A DNA stretch of 64,000 nucleotides from Deltaproteobacteria bacterium (GTDB lineage: Bacteria > Myxococcota_A > Polyangia > Polyangiales > Ga0077539): NCBI GenBank assembly GCA_016218725.1, contig JACRDB010000106.1, positions 1 through 64,000 of the forward strand, read 5' to 3'. The notes beneath the pieces are model-generated. The model ran no database searches and was not told the origin of the DNA. It saw nothing but the letters and a program-made list of their open reading frames with translations. Within the stretch, counting starts at the first letter, position 1. Each line of letters begins with the position of its first letter. Shown here piece by piece: positions 43,181 through 52,740 of the stretch. The translations under genes and the position numbers were made by a program.

Positions 43181-43959
43181 AGTCCCCACCGGCACCGTTG
43201 CCGCTCGCCGCAGTCGGCGTCGAACCAGCACGAGGGCTCCGGAAACGCTGGCACACAGCGGTCCTGCACGCACCGGGCGCCCTCGGGACAACCCCCCTCG
43301 CAGGAGCCCCCGAGGTCCCGGGTGTGGGCCTCGCGGGTGCAGAGCCTCACCTCCCTCGGGTCGTGTTCGTAGCGGCAGGACCACACCCCAGGCAGCGGCG
43401 GGCGGTCCGGAGAGAGGTCCACGCAGACGCGCTCGTCGGGGTGCCCCGCGCGGGGGCCGCAGCGCCAGCCGGGGTCCACCGGCGCCGAGGGGACGCCCGC
43501 CGCGGGGGCTCCTCCCATGCACACCGCGGCGCCGTCCTGGTCGATGCAGTCCCACTCTCCGTCGTCCGGGAGCCTCGGGTGCCGCTGGCGGCACTCGCCT
43601 CCGTCGCACACAAACGCTCCGACCCCGCGGCCCCGGTCCTGGCAGGTGCGGGCGGCTCCTGCGCCCAGGCAGCGCCAGCCGGCCCTCGGAGCGGGGGCCC
43701 TGGGCACCGTCCGAGGGAGGACACACACGCCCCCGGGGCAGCTCGGAGCCCAGCATGCGCGGGAGGCCCCCACATCCAAACAGCGCGCCCCCACGTCCTG
43801 GGCGGGCACCCGGAACAGCGGCCCCGCGCCGGAGCTGGCGTCCGCGGGCGAGGAGCACCCCGCGGCGAGCACCGCCCCGAGGAGCACCGAAGGCAACACC
43901 GAGGCGCCGGGGCGTCGCGCGCTGGCCCGACCTCCGCCCCGGGGGGCGGGGTGTTTCAC
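43162..43959 (-). CDS. Cys-rich lipoprotein in the multiheme cytochrome operon
   Basis: Predicted lipoprotein of 265 residues (lipobox VLAAGC). The mature chain has about 24 Cys in short loops (RCLDVGASRACW, WDCIDQDGAAVC, CPEGARCVQDRC, CWFDADCGERQRC), consistent with several small disulfide domains rather than heme binding, because no CxxCH is present. Its GTG start overlaps the stop of the upstream Gly-rich lipoprotein gene (GTGA) and its end overlaps the cytochrome gene, so the three are translated together. Confidence 0.75.
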   Translation of the reverse strand: MKHPAPRGGGRASARRPGASVLPSVLLGAVLAAGCSSPADASSGAGPLFRVPAQDVGARCLDVGASRACWAPSCPGGVCVLPRTVPRAPAPRAGWRCLGAGAARTCQDRGRGVGAFVCDGGECRQRHPRLPDDGEWDCIDQDGAAVCMGGAPAAGVPSAPVDPGWRCGPRAGHPDERVCVDLSPDRPPLPGVWSCRYEHDPREVRLCTREAHTRDLGGSCEGGCPEGARCVQDRCVPAFPEPSCWFDADCGERQRCRWGLCAPAT

Positions 43960-45248
43960 ATGCACCGCAGAACGGACATGCACATCCCGACGTTGTCGTC
44001 GTTGGTCGGGAAGTTCTGGCAGCAGGCCCCGCTCCGGATGCAGCACGCCCGGTCGTAGAAGTACGACGCGCAGCCCCTCGGCCGCAGCGAGGTCTCCACG
44101 CAGCGACCCCAGCGCCCGTCCGGCAGGCACGTCTGGAGGCCCCAGGCGCAGCGCTCCGGGGTGTCACACCACCGGGCCGAGCTCGGGATGCACACACCCG
44201 TCGGCGGCCTCGGAGGGATCAGGCTGTCCGGGCGCACGTCCACCCCGGCGTCGGGGACCGGCGTCGGCCCCGGCGTGCCGGAGTCCATGGTGCCCGGCGG
44301 GATCCCCGTGCCGCTGTCCCGGTTGCCGCTGTCCGTGCCCGGGAGACCGCCGTCGGTCCCCGGACGACCGCTGTCGGTCCCCGGGAGGCCGCCGTCCGTG
44401 CCGGGGAAGCCCCCGTCACCCGTGCCATCACCGCCGTCGCCCGGACGACCACCGCCGTCGGTGCCCGGAGTGCCCGTGCCGTCTCCACCGTCGCCCGGAC
44501 GGCCACCGCCGTCGGTGCCCGGGATGCCCGTGCCATCACCGCCGTCGCCACCACCCGGGCGGCCACCGCCGTCGGTACCCGGGATGCCCGTGCCGTCTCC
44601 GCCGTCTCCGCCGCCGGGGCGCCCGGTGCCGCCGTCACCCCCGGTGCCCGGCGTGCCCGAGCCGTCCCCGCCGGCGCCGCCGCCGGGGCGCCCGGAGCCG
44701 TCTCCGCCGGACCCCGGCCGCCCGGTGCCGCCGTCACCCCCGGTGCCCGGAGCGCCGGAGCCATCACCCCCGGCGCCGCCGCCCGGGGTGCCGTCCCCGC
44801 CGGACCCTGGCCGCCCGGAGCCATCACCCCCGGAGGTGCCACCGGAGCCGTCACCCCCGGAGGAGCTCCCACCGGTGCTGTCCCACCCCGCGGTGCACAC
44901 CGCCATGCCCCCGGAGCCCACGCAGGGGCCCCAGAGCCCGACCTCGTTGGTGCCAATGCACTCCTGGCGCCCCCAGGGGCAGTTGCGGCTGCCCGCCTGG
45001 GCGGGGTTGCCCACAAAACACCGCTGGAAGAGCCCCGTCATGCACGCACAACGGTCGTCCGGCTGGCCGTTGCGATCATCGTCCAGGCCATTGCCGCAGA
45101 TTTCCGCCCGGGGGCGCTGAGGCACCGGCGCCAGGCCCCCATCGGGGATCTCCGGCGGCAGGATGGTCTCGTCCAGGCCAGGCTCGACCGCGCAGTTCGC
45201 CGCGCCGAGGCCCGCCGCAACCAGGAACACGCGCACCGAGAAACGCAC
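43956..45248 (-). CDS. Gly/Asp/Pro-rich repeat lipoprotein
   Basis: Predicted surface lipoprotein (430 residues; lipobox GLGAANC). An N-terminal Cys-containing domain with a possible calcium loop (NGLDDDRNGQPDDRC) is followed by about 200 residues of Gly/Asp/Ser/Thr/Pro repeats (GGDGSG, then GIPGTDGG and GLPGTDSG units) that resemble but do not keep a strict collagen Gly-X-Y register. A C-terminal Cys-rich domain ends in SVLRCM. A GGAGG lies 8 bases before the GTG at 45248. It is first in an operon with a Cys-rich lipoprotein and the nine-heme cytochrome and could be a surface stalk or matrix protein. Confidence 0.8.
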   Translation of the reverse strand: MRFSVRVFLVAAGLGAANCAVEPGLDETILPPEIPDGGLAPVPQRPRAEICGNGLDDDRNGQPDDRCACMTGLFQRCFVGNPAQAGSRNCPWGRQECIGTNEVGLWGPCVGSGGMAVCTAGWDSTGGSSSGGDGSGGTSGGDGSGRPGSGGDGTPGGGAGGDGSGAPGTGGDGGTGRPGSGGDGSGRPGGGAGGDGSGTPGTGGDGGTGRPGGGDGGDGTGIPGTDGGGRPGGGDGGDGTGIPGTDGGGRPGDGGDGTGTPGTDGGGRPGDGGDGTGDGGFPGTDGGLPGTDSGRPGTDGGLPGTDSGNRDSGTGIPPGTMDSGTPGPTPVPDAGVDVRPDSLIPPRPPTGVCIPSSARWCDTPERCAWGLQTCLPDGRWGRCVETSLRPRGCASYFYDRACCIRSGACCQNFPTNDDNVGMCMSVLRCM

Positions 45249-45518
45249 GACTCGAACCTCCGCCAGGAGAAGACCCCAGGGACGACCTGTGCCCATCGTC
45301 ACGCAATCGCGGGACCACCGCAACGGCCTGACAACCCGAAAGAGGCAAATGTCACAAAGTCTTTCCCCCACAGGGTTTTTGGCCCCGGCACCGGCCCACC
45401 TCCACGGGCCTACACCTTGGACACTCTTGTGACCAGTGCTGGGGGAAAACCACCCACCTGAAGGCGCCTTGCGCGCTCACGAGACAGCGCGCCGGAGTGG
45501 TGTAGGCTCTGGCACACC

Positions 45519-46493
45519 ATGGGAACGACACACGCACGAGGGTACGTCTCACGGATGCCGCTGGGGGGCTACGGGCTCCTCGCGGCGCTCACGGCCTGCA
45601 GCGACAGCGGCGCCGCGCAGGACGACGGGGGCGCCCCGGACGCGGACCCGCGGCTCGACGTGGCCGCGGTGGAGCTCCGGCCGCCGCCGCCGGGGCCCCT
45701 CGGGTGCCGCGCGGTGGACGTGCTCTTCATGATCGACAACTCGCCGAGCATGCGGCCCAAGCAGGAGCGCCTGGCGGCGGCGTTCCCGACCTTCGTGGAC
45801 GCCATGTTCGATCGGCTGCCGCGCAACACGGACCTGCACGTGGGGATCACCACGTCGTCGTTCACCACCATGGCCACCATGGAGGGCCACGCGGACTGCC
45901 GCACCAGCGCCACGCCGGAGTACATCATGTCCCGGTACCAGACCCCGGGCATGCTCAACAACAACGAGAACGGCGGCCAGGGCAGGCTCTTCCGGCACGA
46001 GGGCATGGTGTTCTTCACCGCCAACACCTCCGGGGACCGCGAGGCCCTCAAGCGCTGGTTCACCGCCGCCGCGCCCGCCGTGGGCGAGCGGTCGTCCTCC
46101 GTGGAGTGCTCCTCGGCGGGCGTGGCCTACGTGACCGACCCGGCCAACGCCGGGGTCAACCAGGGCTTCATCCGCGACCTCGGGGCCGTGATGGTCATCG
46201 TGGCCCTCACCGACGAGCCCGACAAATCCCCCGAAGGGGCGCGGCGCTACCACGACCTCTTCGTGCGCGCCAAGGAGCAGTGCGGCGGGGACCGCTGCAT
46301 CGTCACCGCGGGCATCCTGCCGCCCTGCGCCATGGGCGCCAACGAGCCGCTCTACCAGTTCCTGAACGCCTTCGGCCGCCCACCCACCATCGGCGACATC
46401 GAGGGCACCTCCATGGACTACACCCGCGTCGTGGGGGACGCCCTGGCCCGCACCGTGAGCGAGCTCTGCTCGAACATCCCCGCGCCGCCGTAG
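45519..46493 (+). CDS. VWA-like lipoprotein
   Basis: Predicted lipoprotein of 324 residues (lipobox ALTAC). After a short acidic linker, a von Willebrand A-like domain starts with VDVLFMIDNSPSM, where DNSPS provides the DxSxS metal site; a later ALTDEPDKS segment fits the conserved MIDAS Asp. This module recurs in many myxobacterial lipoproteins. The ligand is unknown. The ATG at 45519 gives a long n-region; an ATG at 45555 is an alternative. A 270-bp region without genes separates it from the divergent Gly-rich lipoprotein, and its promoters should lie there. Confidence 0.8.
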   Translation: MGTTHARGYVSRMPLGGYGLLAALTACSDSGAAQDDGGAPDADPRLDVAAVELRPPPPGPLGCRAVDVLFMIDNSPSMRPKQERLAAAFPTFVDAMFDRLPRNTDLHVGITTSSFTTMATMEGHADCRTSATPEYIMSRYQTPGMLNNNENGGQGRLFRHEGMVFFTANTSGDREALKRWFTAAAPAVGERSSSVECSSAGVAYVTDPANAGVNQGFIRDLGAVMVIVALTDEPDKSPEGARRYHDLFVRAKEQCGGDRCIVTAGILPPCAMGANEPLYQFLNAFGRPPTIGDIEGTSMDYTRVVGDALARTVSELCSNIPAPP

Positions 46494-46497
46494 GCGC

Positions 46498-49212
46498 TCA
46501 CCGCCGGGAGAACCACGCGTCCGCCCCGGGCGCCACCCGGGCCCGCAGCGCCGCGCACCCGAAGGCGTCCTGCACCGCCGTGTGGAGCGCCTGGTCAAAG
46601 CCCTCCTGGGCCTGGGCCCGCGGGCTGAAGAACGCCTCGGCCTCGCGGATGGTGGCCTCGTCGCAGAGGCCCCCGAGGAGCCACAGGGCCCCCCGGGCGC
46701 CGCCCTGCCAGCGGGTGACCAGCGCGTCGAAGTTCGCGTGGAGCCAGGTGTTCGCCATGGCCCGGTGGGCCTCCGTGGGCTGCGACCGGAAGAGCGCGCG
46801 GGCGTCCTGCACCCGGAGCTCGTCCCCGAGGGACAGGTCATAGGTCCGGCGCACCAGGGACAGGTCGTCGAAGCACCCCATGGCCGAGAGCGCCGTGGCC
46901 CGCTCCTGCGGCAGCGCGGCGCGCGTAAACGCCGCGTGGAGCGCCTCCCAGCGGGCCGCGTCGCCGCGGCGGGTGGAGACGCACAGCGCCACCGGGGCCA
47001 CGTCCCCGTCCACCGAGGCCGGGTCCTGGAGCCAGCGGGCCGCGAACTGGTCGGCGTTCTGCCGCGCCCAGGGGTCCTCCGTGAGCTGCCCGAGGATCGA
47101 GAGGGTCGTGCGCCGAAGGCCCCGCGTGAGGTCGCCCTCGCCGGGCCTCGGGGCCCAGCCCAGGGCCCGCGCCCAGGGGCCCACCCGGGCGGTCACCCAG
47201 CGCCGGAAGGCCGCCCGGGAGGCGGGCGTCACGATCCTGCGGTCGAGCCGCCAGAGGGCCCCGAGGAGGTGGTCCCGCACGTGCGGGTCCCGGCTCGTAA
47301 ACAGCGCGTCCAGCGCGTCCAGCCAGAGCTCCGCGGGGACCTCTCCGCCCTTGAGGAGCGCCTCCAGGTCCCCGAGGAGGTCCAGCGTGGCCGGCGGGTC
47401 CAGGGCCCCCGGGGACCGCAGGAGCGCCCGGAGCTGCGCGGGCTCCAGGCGGTACCAGTAGTGCCCCGTCTGCCGCGCGTTGGGCCGCACCCAGCGCGGG
47501 CACGCGCTCCCCGGAAGCGCCAGCTCGCCCTGCGGTTCGGACAGGAGCGTGCACGCCTCGCGGGCGCCGCCCGGCGCGTCGTAGCGCACGCACACGGGCA
47601 CCGCCCAGCGCTGGTCCAGGGTGCCGTGCTCGGCCCCCCGGGGCGCGTACCGCGACTGCGCGAGCCCCAGCGTGGCCGGGGCGCCCGCCGCGCAGCGCAG
47701 CGTCATGCGCACGAGCGGCAGCCCCGGCTGGTCCAGGAAGCTGTTGGCAATGGGCGCCACGTCCCGCCCGGTGGTCCGCTGGAGCGCGTCCAGGAGGTCC
47801 GCCGCCGTGGCGCTCCCCTCGGCATGCTCACGGATGTACGTCCGGATCCCCTGGCGGAACGCGTCGGGCCCCAGGTACGACTCGATCATCGCGATGATGC
47901 TCGCGCCCTTCTGGTACGTGGTCCCGTCGAACGCCGACACCGCGTCGGAGCTGGAGCGCACGGGCTGACGGATCGCATGCGCGGGGGGGTCCGTGTCGAT
48001 GGACCGCGCCCAGGTGCGCGAGCCCACCTCGTCCACGGCGGCGCCGAGCTCGGGCCTCCAGCGGTCCACCACCCGCGGCCCCATCCACGACGCGAAGCCC
48101 TCGTTGAGCCAGAGGTCATCCCACCAGGTCATGGTGACCAGGTCCCCGAACCACTGGTGGGCCAGCTCGTGGGCCGTCACCTGCGCCATCGCATGCCGCG
48201 CCGCCACCGACGCATGCGCCGGGTCCAGGAGCAGGAGCGCGTCCCGGAAGGTGATCAACCCGGGGTTCTCCATGGCCCCGGGGAGGAAGTCCGGCACCGC
48301 CACCAGGTCCAGCTTGGGGTACGGGTACGGCCGGTCGAAGTACTCCGCCAGGATCGGCAGGTGCTGCGACGCCGTCTCCGCCGCCAGGGCCCCGTGGGCG
48401 CTCCTGCCGCGCACGGTCACCACCCGGATCGGCACCGGCGCCGTCGGCCCCTGGTGGAACTCCAGCGTGCCCACCGCGAAGGCCAGGAGGTACGTAGGCA
48501 GCGGCGGCGTCGGCTGGAAGCGGTACGTCACCCTGCCCCCCGACGGCGCCGACCGCTCGGCCTCGGGCATGTTCGCCACCGCGGTCATCGCCTCGGGCAC
48601 CGTGAGCGTCAGCGCGAAGGGCACCTTGAAGCCCGGCTCGTCGAAGCCAGGGTAGATCCTCCGGGCGCCGTTGGGCTCGCAGTCCGTGAAGCCGTACCAC
48701 CCGCGGTCCACCTCCACCCGGTAGAGCCCCCGCAGGTGCGGATCAAACGGCGCTTCATAGCGAAACACCAGCGCCGCCGACCCCGCGGGCAGCGCCTCGG
48801 GGAAGGTCACCACCAGCTCCTCCGGCGCCTCCCTGCCGCCGTGGGCCATCCTCGCCCGGGCCTCCCCGGAGACCGTCCTGCCGTTCACCTCCGCGGTCAC
48901 CGCGCGCACCGTCAGCCCCCGGCCGTGGAGCACCACCGCCCGCGTGGGGGAAGGCACCTCCAGCGCGATCCGCGCGACGCCCGTAAAGCTCGCCTGGCCA
49001 GGGTCCACCTCCAGGGCCAGCTCGTAGCGCGTCGGCCTCGCCAGCGGCGGGAGCCTCCCGTCCTCCCGCGGCGCGGGGACCTCCGCGGGGGTCGCCACCG
49101 CCGCCGCGTCCGGCGCCCCGGAGGTCTCCACCCTCGCCGTCACCCTCGGGGGGGTGTGCGAACAGCTTGCACCAAGCGCCGCCAGCGCGGCTCCTACCAA
49201 CAGCTTGCGCAT
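46498..49212 (-). CDS. M1-family aminopeptidase lipoprotein
   Basis: Zinc aminopeptidase related to PepN/puromycin-sensitive aminopeptidase (904 residues; lipobox LGASC, Cys17). The substrate-anchoring GAMENPG is at 312-318, the zinc site HELAHQWFGD at 348-357 and the third ligand Glu371 in WLNEGFASW. An ERAP1-like C-terminal helical domain follows. It would trim peptides outside the cytoplasm, for example during predation or peptide scavenging; this role is inferred. It begins 69 bp after the frzS-like gene but an intrinsic terminator lies between them. Confidence 0.95.
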   Translation of the reverse strand: MRKLLVGAALAALGASCSHTPPRVTARVETSGAPDAAAVATPAEVPAPREDGRLPPLARPTRYELALEVDPGQASFTGVARIALEVPSPTRAVVLHGRGLTVRAVTAEVNGRTVSGEARARMAHGGREAPEELVVTFPEALPAGSAALVFRYEAPFDPHLRGLYRVEVDRGWYGFTDCEPNGARRIYPGFDEPGFKVPFALTLTVPEAMTAVANMPEAERSAPSGGRVTYRFQPTPPLPTYLLAFAVGTLEFHQGPTAPVPIRVVTVRGRSAHGALAAETASQHLPILAEYFDRPYPYPKLDLVAVPDFLPGAMENPGLITFRDALLLLDPAHASVAARHAMAQVTAHELAHQWFGDLVTMTWWDDLWLNEGFASWMGPRVVDRWRPELGAAVDEVGSRTWARSIDTDPPAHAIRQPVRSSSDAVSAFDGTTYQKGASIIAMIESYLGPDAFRQGIRTYIREHAEGSATAADLLDALQRTTGRDVAPIANSFLDQPGLPLVRMTLRCAAGAPATLGLAQSRYAPRGAEHGTLDQRWAVPVCVRYDAPGGAREACTLLSEPQGELALPGSACPRWVRPNARQTGHYWYRLEPAQLRALLRSPGALDPPATLDLLGDLEALLKGGEVPAELWLDALDALFTSRDPHVRDHLLGALWRLDRRIVTPASRAAFRRWVTARVGPWARALGWAPRPGEGDLTRGLRRTTLSILGQLTEDPWARQNADQFAARWLQDPASVDGDVAPVALCVSTRRGDAARWEALHAAFTRAALPQERATALSAMGCFDDLSLVRRTYDLSLGDELRVQDARALFRSQPTEAHRAMANTWLHANFDALVTRWQGGARGALWLLGGLCDEATIREAEAFFSPRAQAQEGFDQALHTAVQDAFGCAALRARVAPGADAWFSRR

Positions 49213-49257
49213 CAGGCGCCGGAAGGTAGAACCCCGCCCGGAAAAGGGCTACACCCA

Positions 49258-49283
49258 ATAAAATCGGCCAAAATGGCCGATTT
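49258..49283 (-). terminator. Intrinsic terminator after the FrzS-like gene
   Basis: A perfect 9-bp stem, aaatcggcc / ggccgattt, with a 5-base loop, followed on the minus strand by a short T-rich run (tttatt). It overlaps the stop codon of the FrzS-like gene at 49282 and is unusually AT-rich for this genome, so it is a strong candidate terminator separating that gene from the aminopeptidase gene. Confidence 0.75.
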
Positions 49284-51993
49284 ATGTATTCTCCGGCGCG
49301 CCTGCGCCCTCGTCCAGGGGGCGCTCGGCGTCTTCGACGAGGGTGAGGGCGATCAGGAGCGCGCGGCGGGCCTTGTCCGCGAGCGAGGCGTTGCGCGCCA
49401 GGAGGGCCTCGGCGGCCTGGAGGCGGCCCCGGAGCCCTTCGAGCTCCTGCGAGAGCGCCTCGGAGCGCACGGTGACCGAGGCCAGGGAGCCCTCCAGGGC
49501 GCGCACGCGCTCCCCCTGGCGGGTGGAGGTCTCACGCAGCGAGGCCTCGCGCTCGGAGGCCTCCGCCAGGGCCTGGGCGTGGGTCTCCCGGAGCTGGGCG
49601 AGGGCCTCGGCGTGGGCCTCGTCGGCCACCGTGCGGGCGGCGTGGTACTCGTTGCGCAGGGCCTCCAGCGCGCGGGCGTGCTCCTCGCGCCCCTGGGCCT
49701 CGCGGGCCTCGTGGGCACCCCTGGCGTCGGCCAGGGCCTGGGCGTGGGCCTCCTCGGCGCCCCTGCGCTCCAGGGCCACCCCCGCGGCGACGGTGAGCGC
49801 CAGCGCGGCGGCCGCGGCGCGGTCCTCGTCGCGCCGCCGCTCGGCCTCCGCGAGGGCCAGGTCGTGGGCCTCGCGCTCGGCGTCGCGCTGGGCCTCGTGG
49901 GAGGCCACCGCGTCGGCCAGGGCCCGGGCGTGGGCCTCCCGCGCCTCCCGGAGCGCGCCCTGCAGGGCCTCGGAGTCCGCCTCGGCGCGGGCCCTGGCGG
50001 CCTGGAGCTCGCCCCGGAGGGCCTCCTCGGCCTGGCCGTGGGCCTCCTGGGCACGGGCGGCGCGGGCCTCGTGCTCGGCGAGCGCCTCGGCGTGGGCCTG
50101 CGCGGCCTCCGCCAGCCTGGCGGCCTGCGCCCGCTCGGCCTCCGCGAGGAGGTCGGCATGCTCCCTCCTGGCCGCTCCCAGCGCCTCCTCGGCCTCCGTG
50201 AGGGCGCGGGCGTGGGACGCCTGGAGCGCGTCCAGGGCGGCCTGGTAGCCCTCCTGGGCGGCGCTCACCGCGGCGGCGTGCTCGCCCTTGAGCTGCCCGA
50301 CGATGTGCTCGTGCTCCTCGCGGGCGCCGGCCACGAGCGCGCGGCCCTCGGCCTGGGCGTTCTCCAGCGCCTCACGGGCGCGCTCCAGGGCCTCGGCGTG
50401 GGCGGCGCCTTCGGCCTCCAGGGCCTCGCGGTGGGCGCGCCCGAGGCGCTCCTGCATGGCCTCCAGGGCCTCGGCGTGGGCGGCGCGGGCGGCTTCGAAC
50501 TCCCCGCGGAGGCGGGCTCCCTCGGCCAGGGCGAGGGCCGTGCGGGAGGCCTCGGCCTCCAGGGCCTCGGCGCGCGCGGCCCGCTCGCCCGCGAGGGCCT
50601 CGGCGTGGGCGGCCTCCAGGGCGCCCCGGGCTTCCTCCGCGCGGGCGCGCAGGTCTTCGTTCTCCGCGGCGAGGGCGCGGGTGTCCTCCTCGGCGCGCTG
50701 GGTGAGCGCCTCCAGCGAGGCCCGGGCGCTGCCGAGCTCGGCCTCCAGGGCCACGGCGGTGGCCTGCACGCCCTCCAGGGCGCGGGCGAGCTCCTCCCGG
50801 GCCTCGCCCTGGGCGGCGACCTGTTCGCTCAGGGCGATGACCTCCTGCTCCCGGGCCAGGAGGCGCTCCTCCAGGTCGAAGCGCTCCTGGTCGCGCTGGA
50901 GCAGGGTCTCCCGGGCCTCCAGGAGCTCCTTGTCCCTGCGGTTGCCAGCCTCCCGGAGGTGGAGGAGCTCCTTGTCCTTGCGGTTGAGGGACTCGCGCAG
51001 CTCCAGGAACTCACGGGTGGAGACCCCCCCCCCGGCGGGGCGCACGGCGCGGGCGCGCAGCTCGTCGAGCTCGCGCGAGAGGCGCTGGGCGTCCTCCGCG
51101 GCGGCGCGCAGCCGGGTGTTCTCCTCCGCGAGCTCCTCGCCGCGGCGCTGCTGCTGGCGCAGCTGCGACAGCTCTCGCTCGGCCTCCTCGGCGCGGCGGC
51201 GGTAGCGCTCCAGGTCCGCGCCGTTGCCGGGGGGCTGCCCGGGGCTGGTGACGGGCCGGAGCACCGAGGGCGGCACCGGCGGCACGCTCCCGCGCGGCAG
51301 GGCCTGGGCGGCCATCATCGCGGGCAGGGACGTGGACACCGCGGTGAAGTCCTCGAAGTCATCCGGGAGCATCGGGAGCCCGGGGCCCGCGCCGTTGTCC
51401 GGCAGGGGCTCATCGAAGGGCCCCTCGGGTTGCTGGAAGGGGTCGGGCTCCTGGTCCAGCATGATGTTCCCGAAGGCCGCCTCGGTGAGCCCCTCGACCT
51501 CCTGGTCTACGTGAATGGGGTGCGACCCGGTGGGTTCATTCTCCGCGGGGTCGGGCTCGTACGGGTACGCCGGCGCGCCGGGCTCGGGCTCGGGCTCCAG
51601 GCTCTCCACCGGCGGAGGGATCCGCACGAAGAGCGCGCAGCGGTTGATGAGGTCCTCCGGGGCGAGGGGCTTGTGGGCGTAGTCCTCGGCGCGCGTGCGG
51701 AGCTTGCTGTGCTGCTCGAAGGTCTCCATCGGCGAGTCCGACGAGACGATCACCAGCGGGACGTCCTTGAGCTCGGGGTGCTTCTTGAGCCGGTTGCACA
51801 CGGCGAAGCCGTTCATCCTCGGGAGCTCGATGGCCAGGATGATCAGGTCCGGGCGCTCCGCCTGGGCGAGGTCGAGCCCCGCCTGGCCGTCGTCCACCAC
51901 GCGCGCAAGGCACCCCCTCCGGGCGAAGGCGCGGGTGAGCGCCGCCGCGAAGGCCTGGTCCGCCTCGAAGATCAGCACCCGGAGACCGCTCAT
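49282..51993 (-). CDS. FrzS-like motility protein: pseudo-receiver plus long coiled coil
   Basis: Protein of 903 residues. The N-terminal receiver-like domain (1-122) keeps the acidic pocket (Glu10, Asp12) and Lys108, but the phospho-accepting Asp is Ala54 (ILAIELPRMNG), so it should not be phosphorylated. A Pro/Glu/Asp-rich linker (125-260) leads to a coiled coil of some 600 residues (about 265-880). The architecture, and sequence around LKDVPLVIV and HKPLAPEDL, match Myxococcus FrzS, a polar protein of type IV pilus-driven motility whose receiver is also atypical. The coiled coil here seems longer than in the Myxococcus protein. It follows the HAD gene by 33 bp. Confidence 0.78.
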   Translation of the reverse strand: MSGLRVLIFEADQAFAAALTRAFARRGCLARVVDDGQAGLDLAQAERPDLIILAIELPRMNGFAVCNRLKKHPELKDVPLVIVSSDSPMETFEQHSKLRTRAEDYAHKPLAPEDLINRCALFVRIPPPVESLEPEPEPGAPAYPYEPDPAENEPTGSHPIHVDQEVEGLTEAAFGNIMLDQEPDPFQQPEGPFDEPLPDNGAGPGLPMLPDDFEDFTAVSTSLPAMMAAQALPRGSVPPVPPSVLRPVTSPGQPPGNGADLERYRRRAEEAERELSQLRQQQRRGEELAEENTRLRAAAEDAQRLSRELDELRARAVRPAGGGVSTREFLELRESLNRKDKELLHLREAGNRRDKELLEARETLLQRDQERFDLEERLLAREQEVIALSEQVAAQGEAREELARALEGVQATAVALEAELGSARASLEALTQRAEEDTRALAAENEDLRARAEEARGALEAAHAEALAGERAARAEALEAEASRTALALAEGARLRGEFEAARAAHAEALEAMQERLGRAHREALEAEGAAHAEALERAREALENAQAEGRALVAGAREEHEHIVGQLKGEHAAAVSAAQEGYQAALDALQASHARALTEAEEALGAARREHADLLAEAERAQAARLAEAAQAHAEALAEHEARAARAQEAHGQAEEALRGELQAARARAEADSEALQGALREAREAHARALADAVASHEAQRDAEREAHDLALAEAERRRDEDRAAAAALALTVAAGVALERRGAEEAHAQALADARGAHEAREAQGREEHARALEALRNEYHAARTVADEAHAEALAQLRETHAQALAEASEREASLRETSTRQGERVRALEGSLASVTVRSEALSQELEGLRGRLQAAEALLARNASLADKARRALLIALTLVEDAERPLDEGAGAPENT

Positions 51994-52026
51994 GCACCGA
52001 AGGGTAGAAGCCCCTCGCCACGCCCT

Positions 52027-52734
52027 TCAACAACAATCAACGCCCCGCTGGCCGCCTGAGGCCACCAGGGCCGCCAGGTCCTCCACCCGAAGCCCCACGA
52101 GGGACGGGAACACCCTCCGGGCCCCGCTGGCCTCCAGCGCCTCCGGCGGGTAGGTGTGCGCCACCCCGACGGCCACCAGGCCCGCCGCCTGCGCCGCCAC
52201 CAGGCCCGCCCCGGAGTCCTCCAGGGCCACCACCCGCGAGGCCTCGCTGCCCGGAGAAATACATCGTAACCACGCCAGGGCCGCGCGGTAGCCCTCGGGG
52301 TCGGGCTTCGAGCGCGCCACGTCCTCCGCGGCCACGACGCACCCCACCAGGGCGCGCACCCCCAGGCGCTCCAACCCCAGGGTCACCTCCGCCCTCAGGG
52401 CCCCGGACACCACCGCCACGGGGCCCTCGCCGGCCGCCGCCCGCACCAGCTCCGCCGCCCCGGGGAACACCCGGAGCTCCGACCGGGCGCGCGAGGCGTA
52501 CACCTCCGCCTTGGCGGCGATGAGTGCGTCCACCTCGGGTGGTGTCGGTGCGTGTCCGTGGTCGCGCAGGATGTGCTCAAAGGCTCCGCGGTCATCGAAG
52601 CCCAGGTAGCGCTCGGCGTAGAGGGCCTCGGAGACGTGGATCTGGCGCGGGGCCAGGACGGCGTTGAAGCCCTGGAGGTGCAGGTGCTCGTCGTCCACGA
52701 GGAGGCCGTTGAAATCAAGGAAGAGGCCGTCCAC
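52027..52734 (-). CDS. HAD-family hydrolase, beta-phosphoglucomutase-like
   Basis: Haloacid dehalogenase superfamily protein (235 residues) of the phosphatase/phosphomutase subgroup. Motif I reads FLDFNGLLVDDE: Asp7 is the nucleophile but the usual second Asp is Asn9. Motif II is the Ser in VVSGALR, motif III the Lys in RSKPDPEGY, motif IV VALEDSGAGL. The substrate is unknown; the Asn may lower or alter acid/base catalysis. GTG start at 52734, 6 bp after the stop of the helical-repeat gene, with the FrzS-like gene following, so the three are probably one operon. Confidence 0.88.
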   Translation of the reverse strand: MDGLFLDFNGLLVDDEHLHLQGFNAVLAPRQIHVSEALYAERYLGFDDRGAFEHILRDHGHAPTPPEVDALIAAKAEVYASRARSELRVFPGAAELVRAAAGEGPVAVVSGALRAEVTLGLERLGVRALVGCVVAAEDVARSKPDPEGYRAALAWLRCISPGSEASRVVALEDSGAGLVAAQAAGLVAVGVAHTYPPEALEASGARRVFPSLVGLRVEDLAALVASGGQRGVDCC

Positions 52735-52740
52735 GGGTGT

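Noticed and set aside
44250..44870. True collagen-like domain
   Set aside because: Gly is very frequent but the strict Gly-X-Y register is repeatedly broken, so only a Gly/Asp/Pro-rich repeat is claimed.
44161..45120. Plus-strand Pro/Ser-rich frame opposite the Gly/Asp-rich lipoprotein
   Set aside because: It is the complement of a simple repeat; the minus strand has lipobox, ribosome-binding site and Cys-rich ends.
46582..52059. An 1,825-codon plus-strand frame across the aminopeptidase and FrzS-like genes
   Set aside because: It spans several real minus-strand genes and the terminator at 49258-49283, and shows no family motif.
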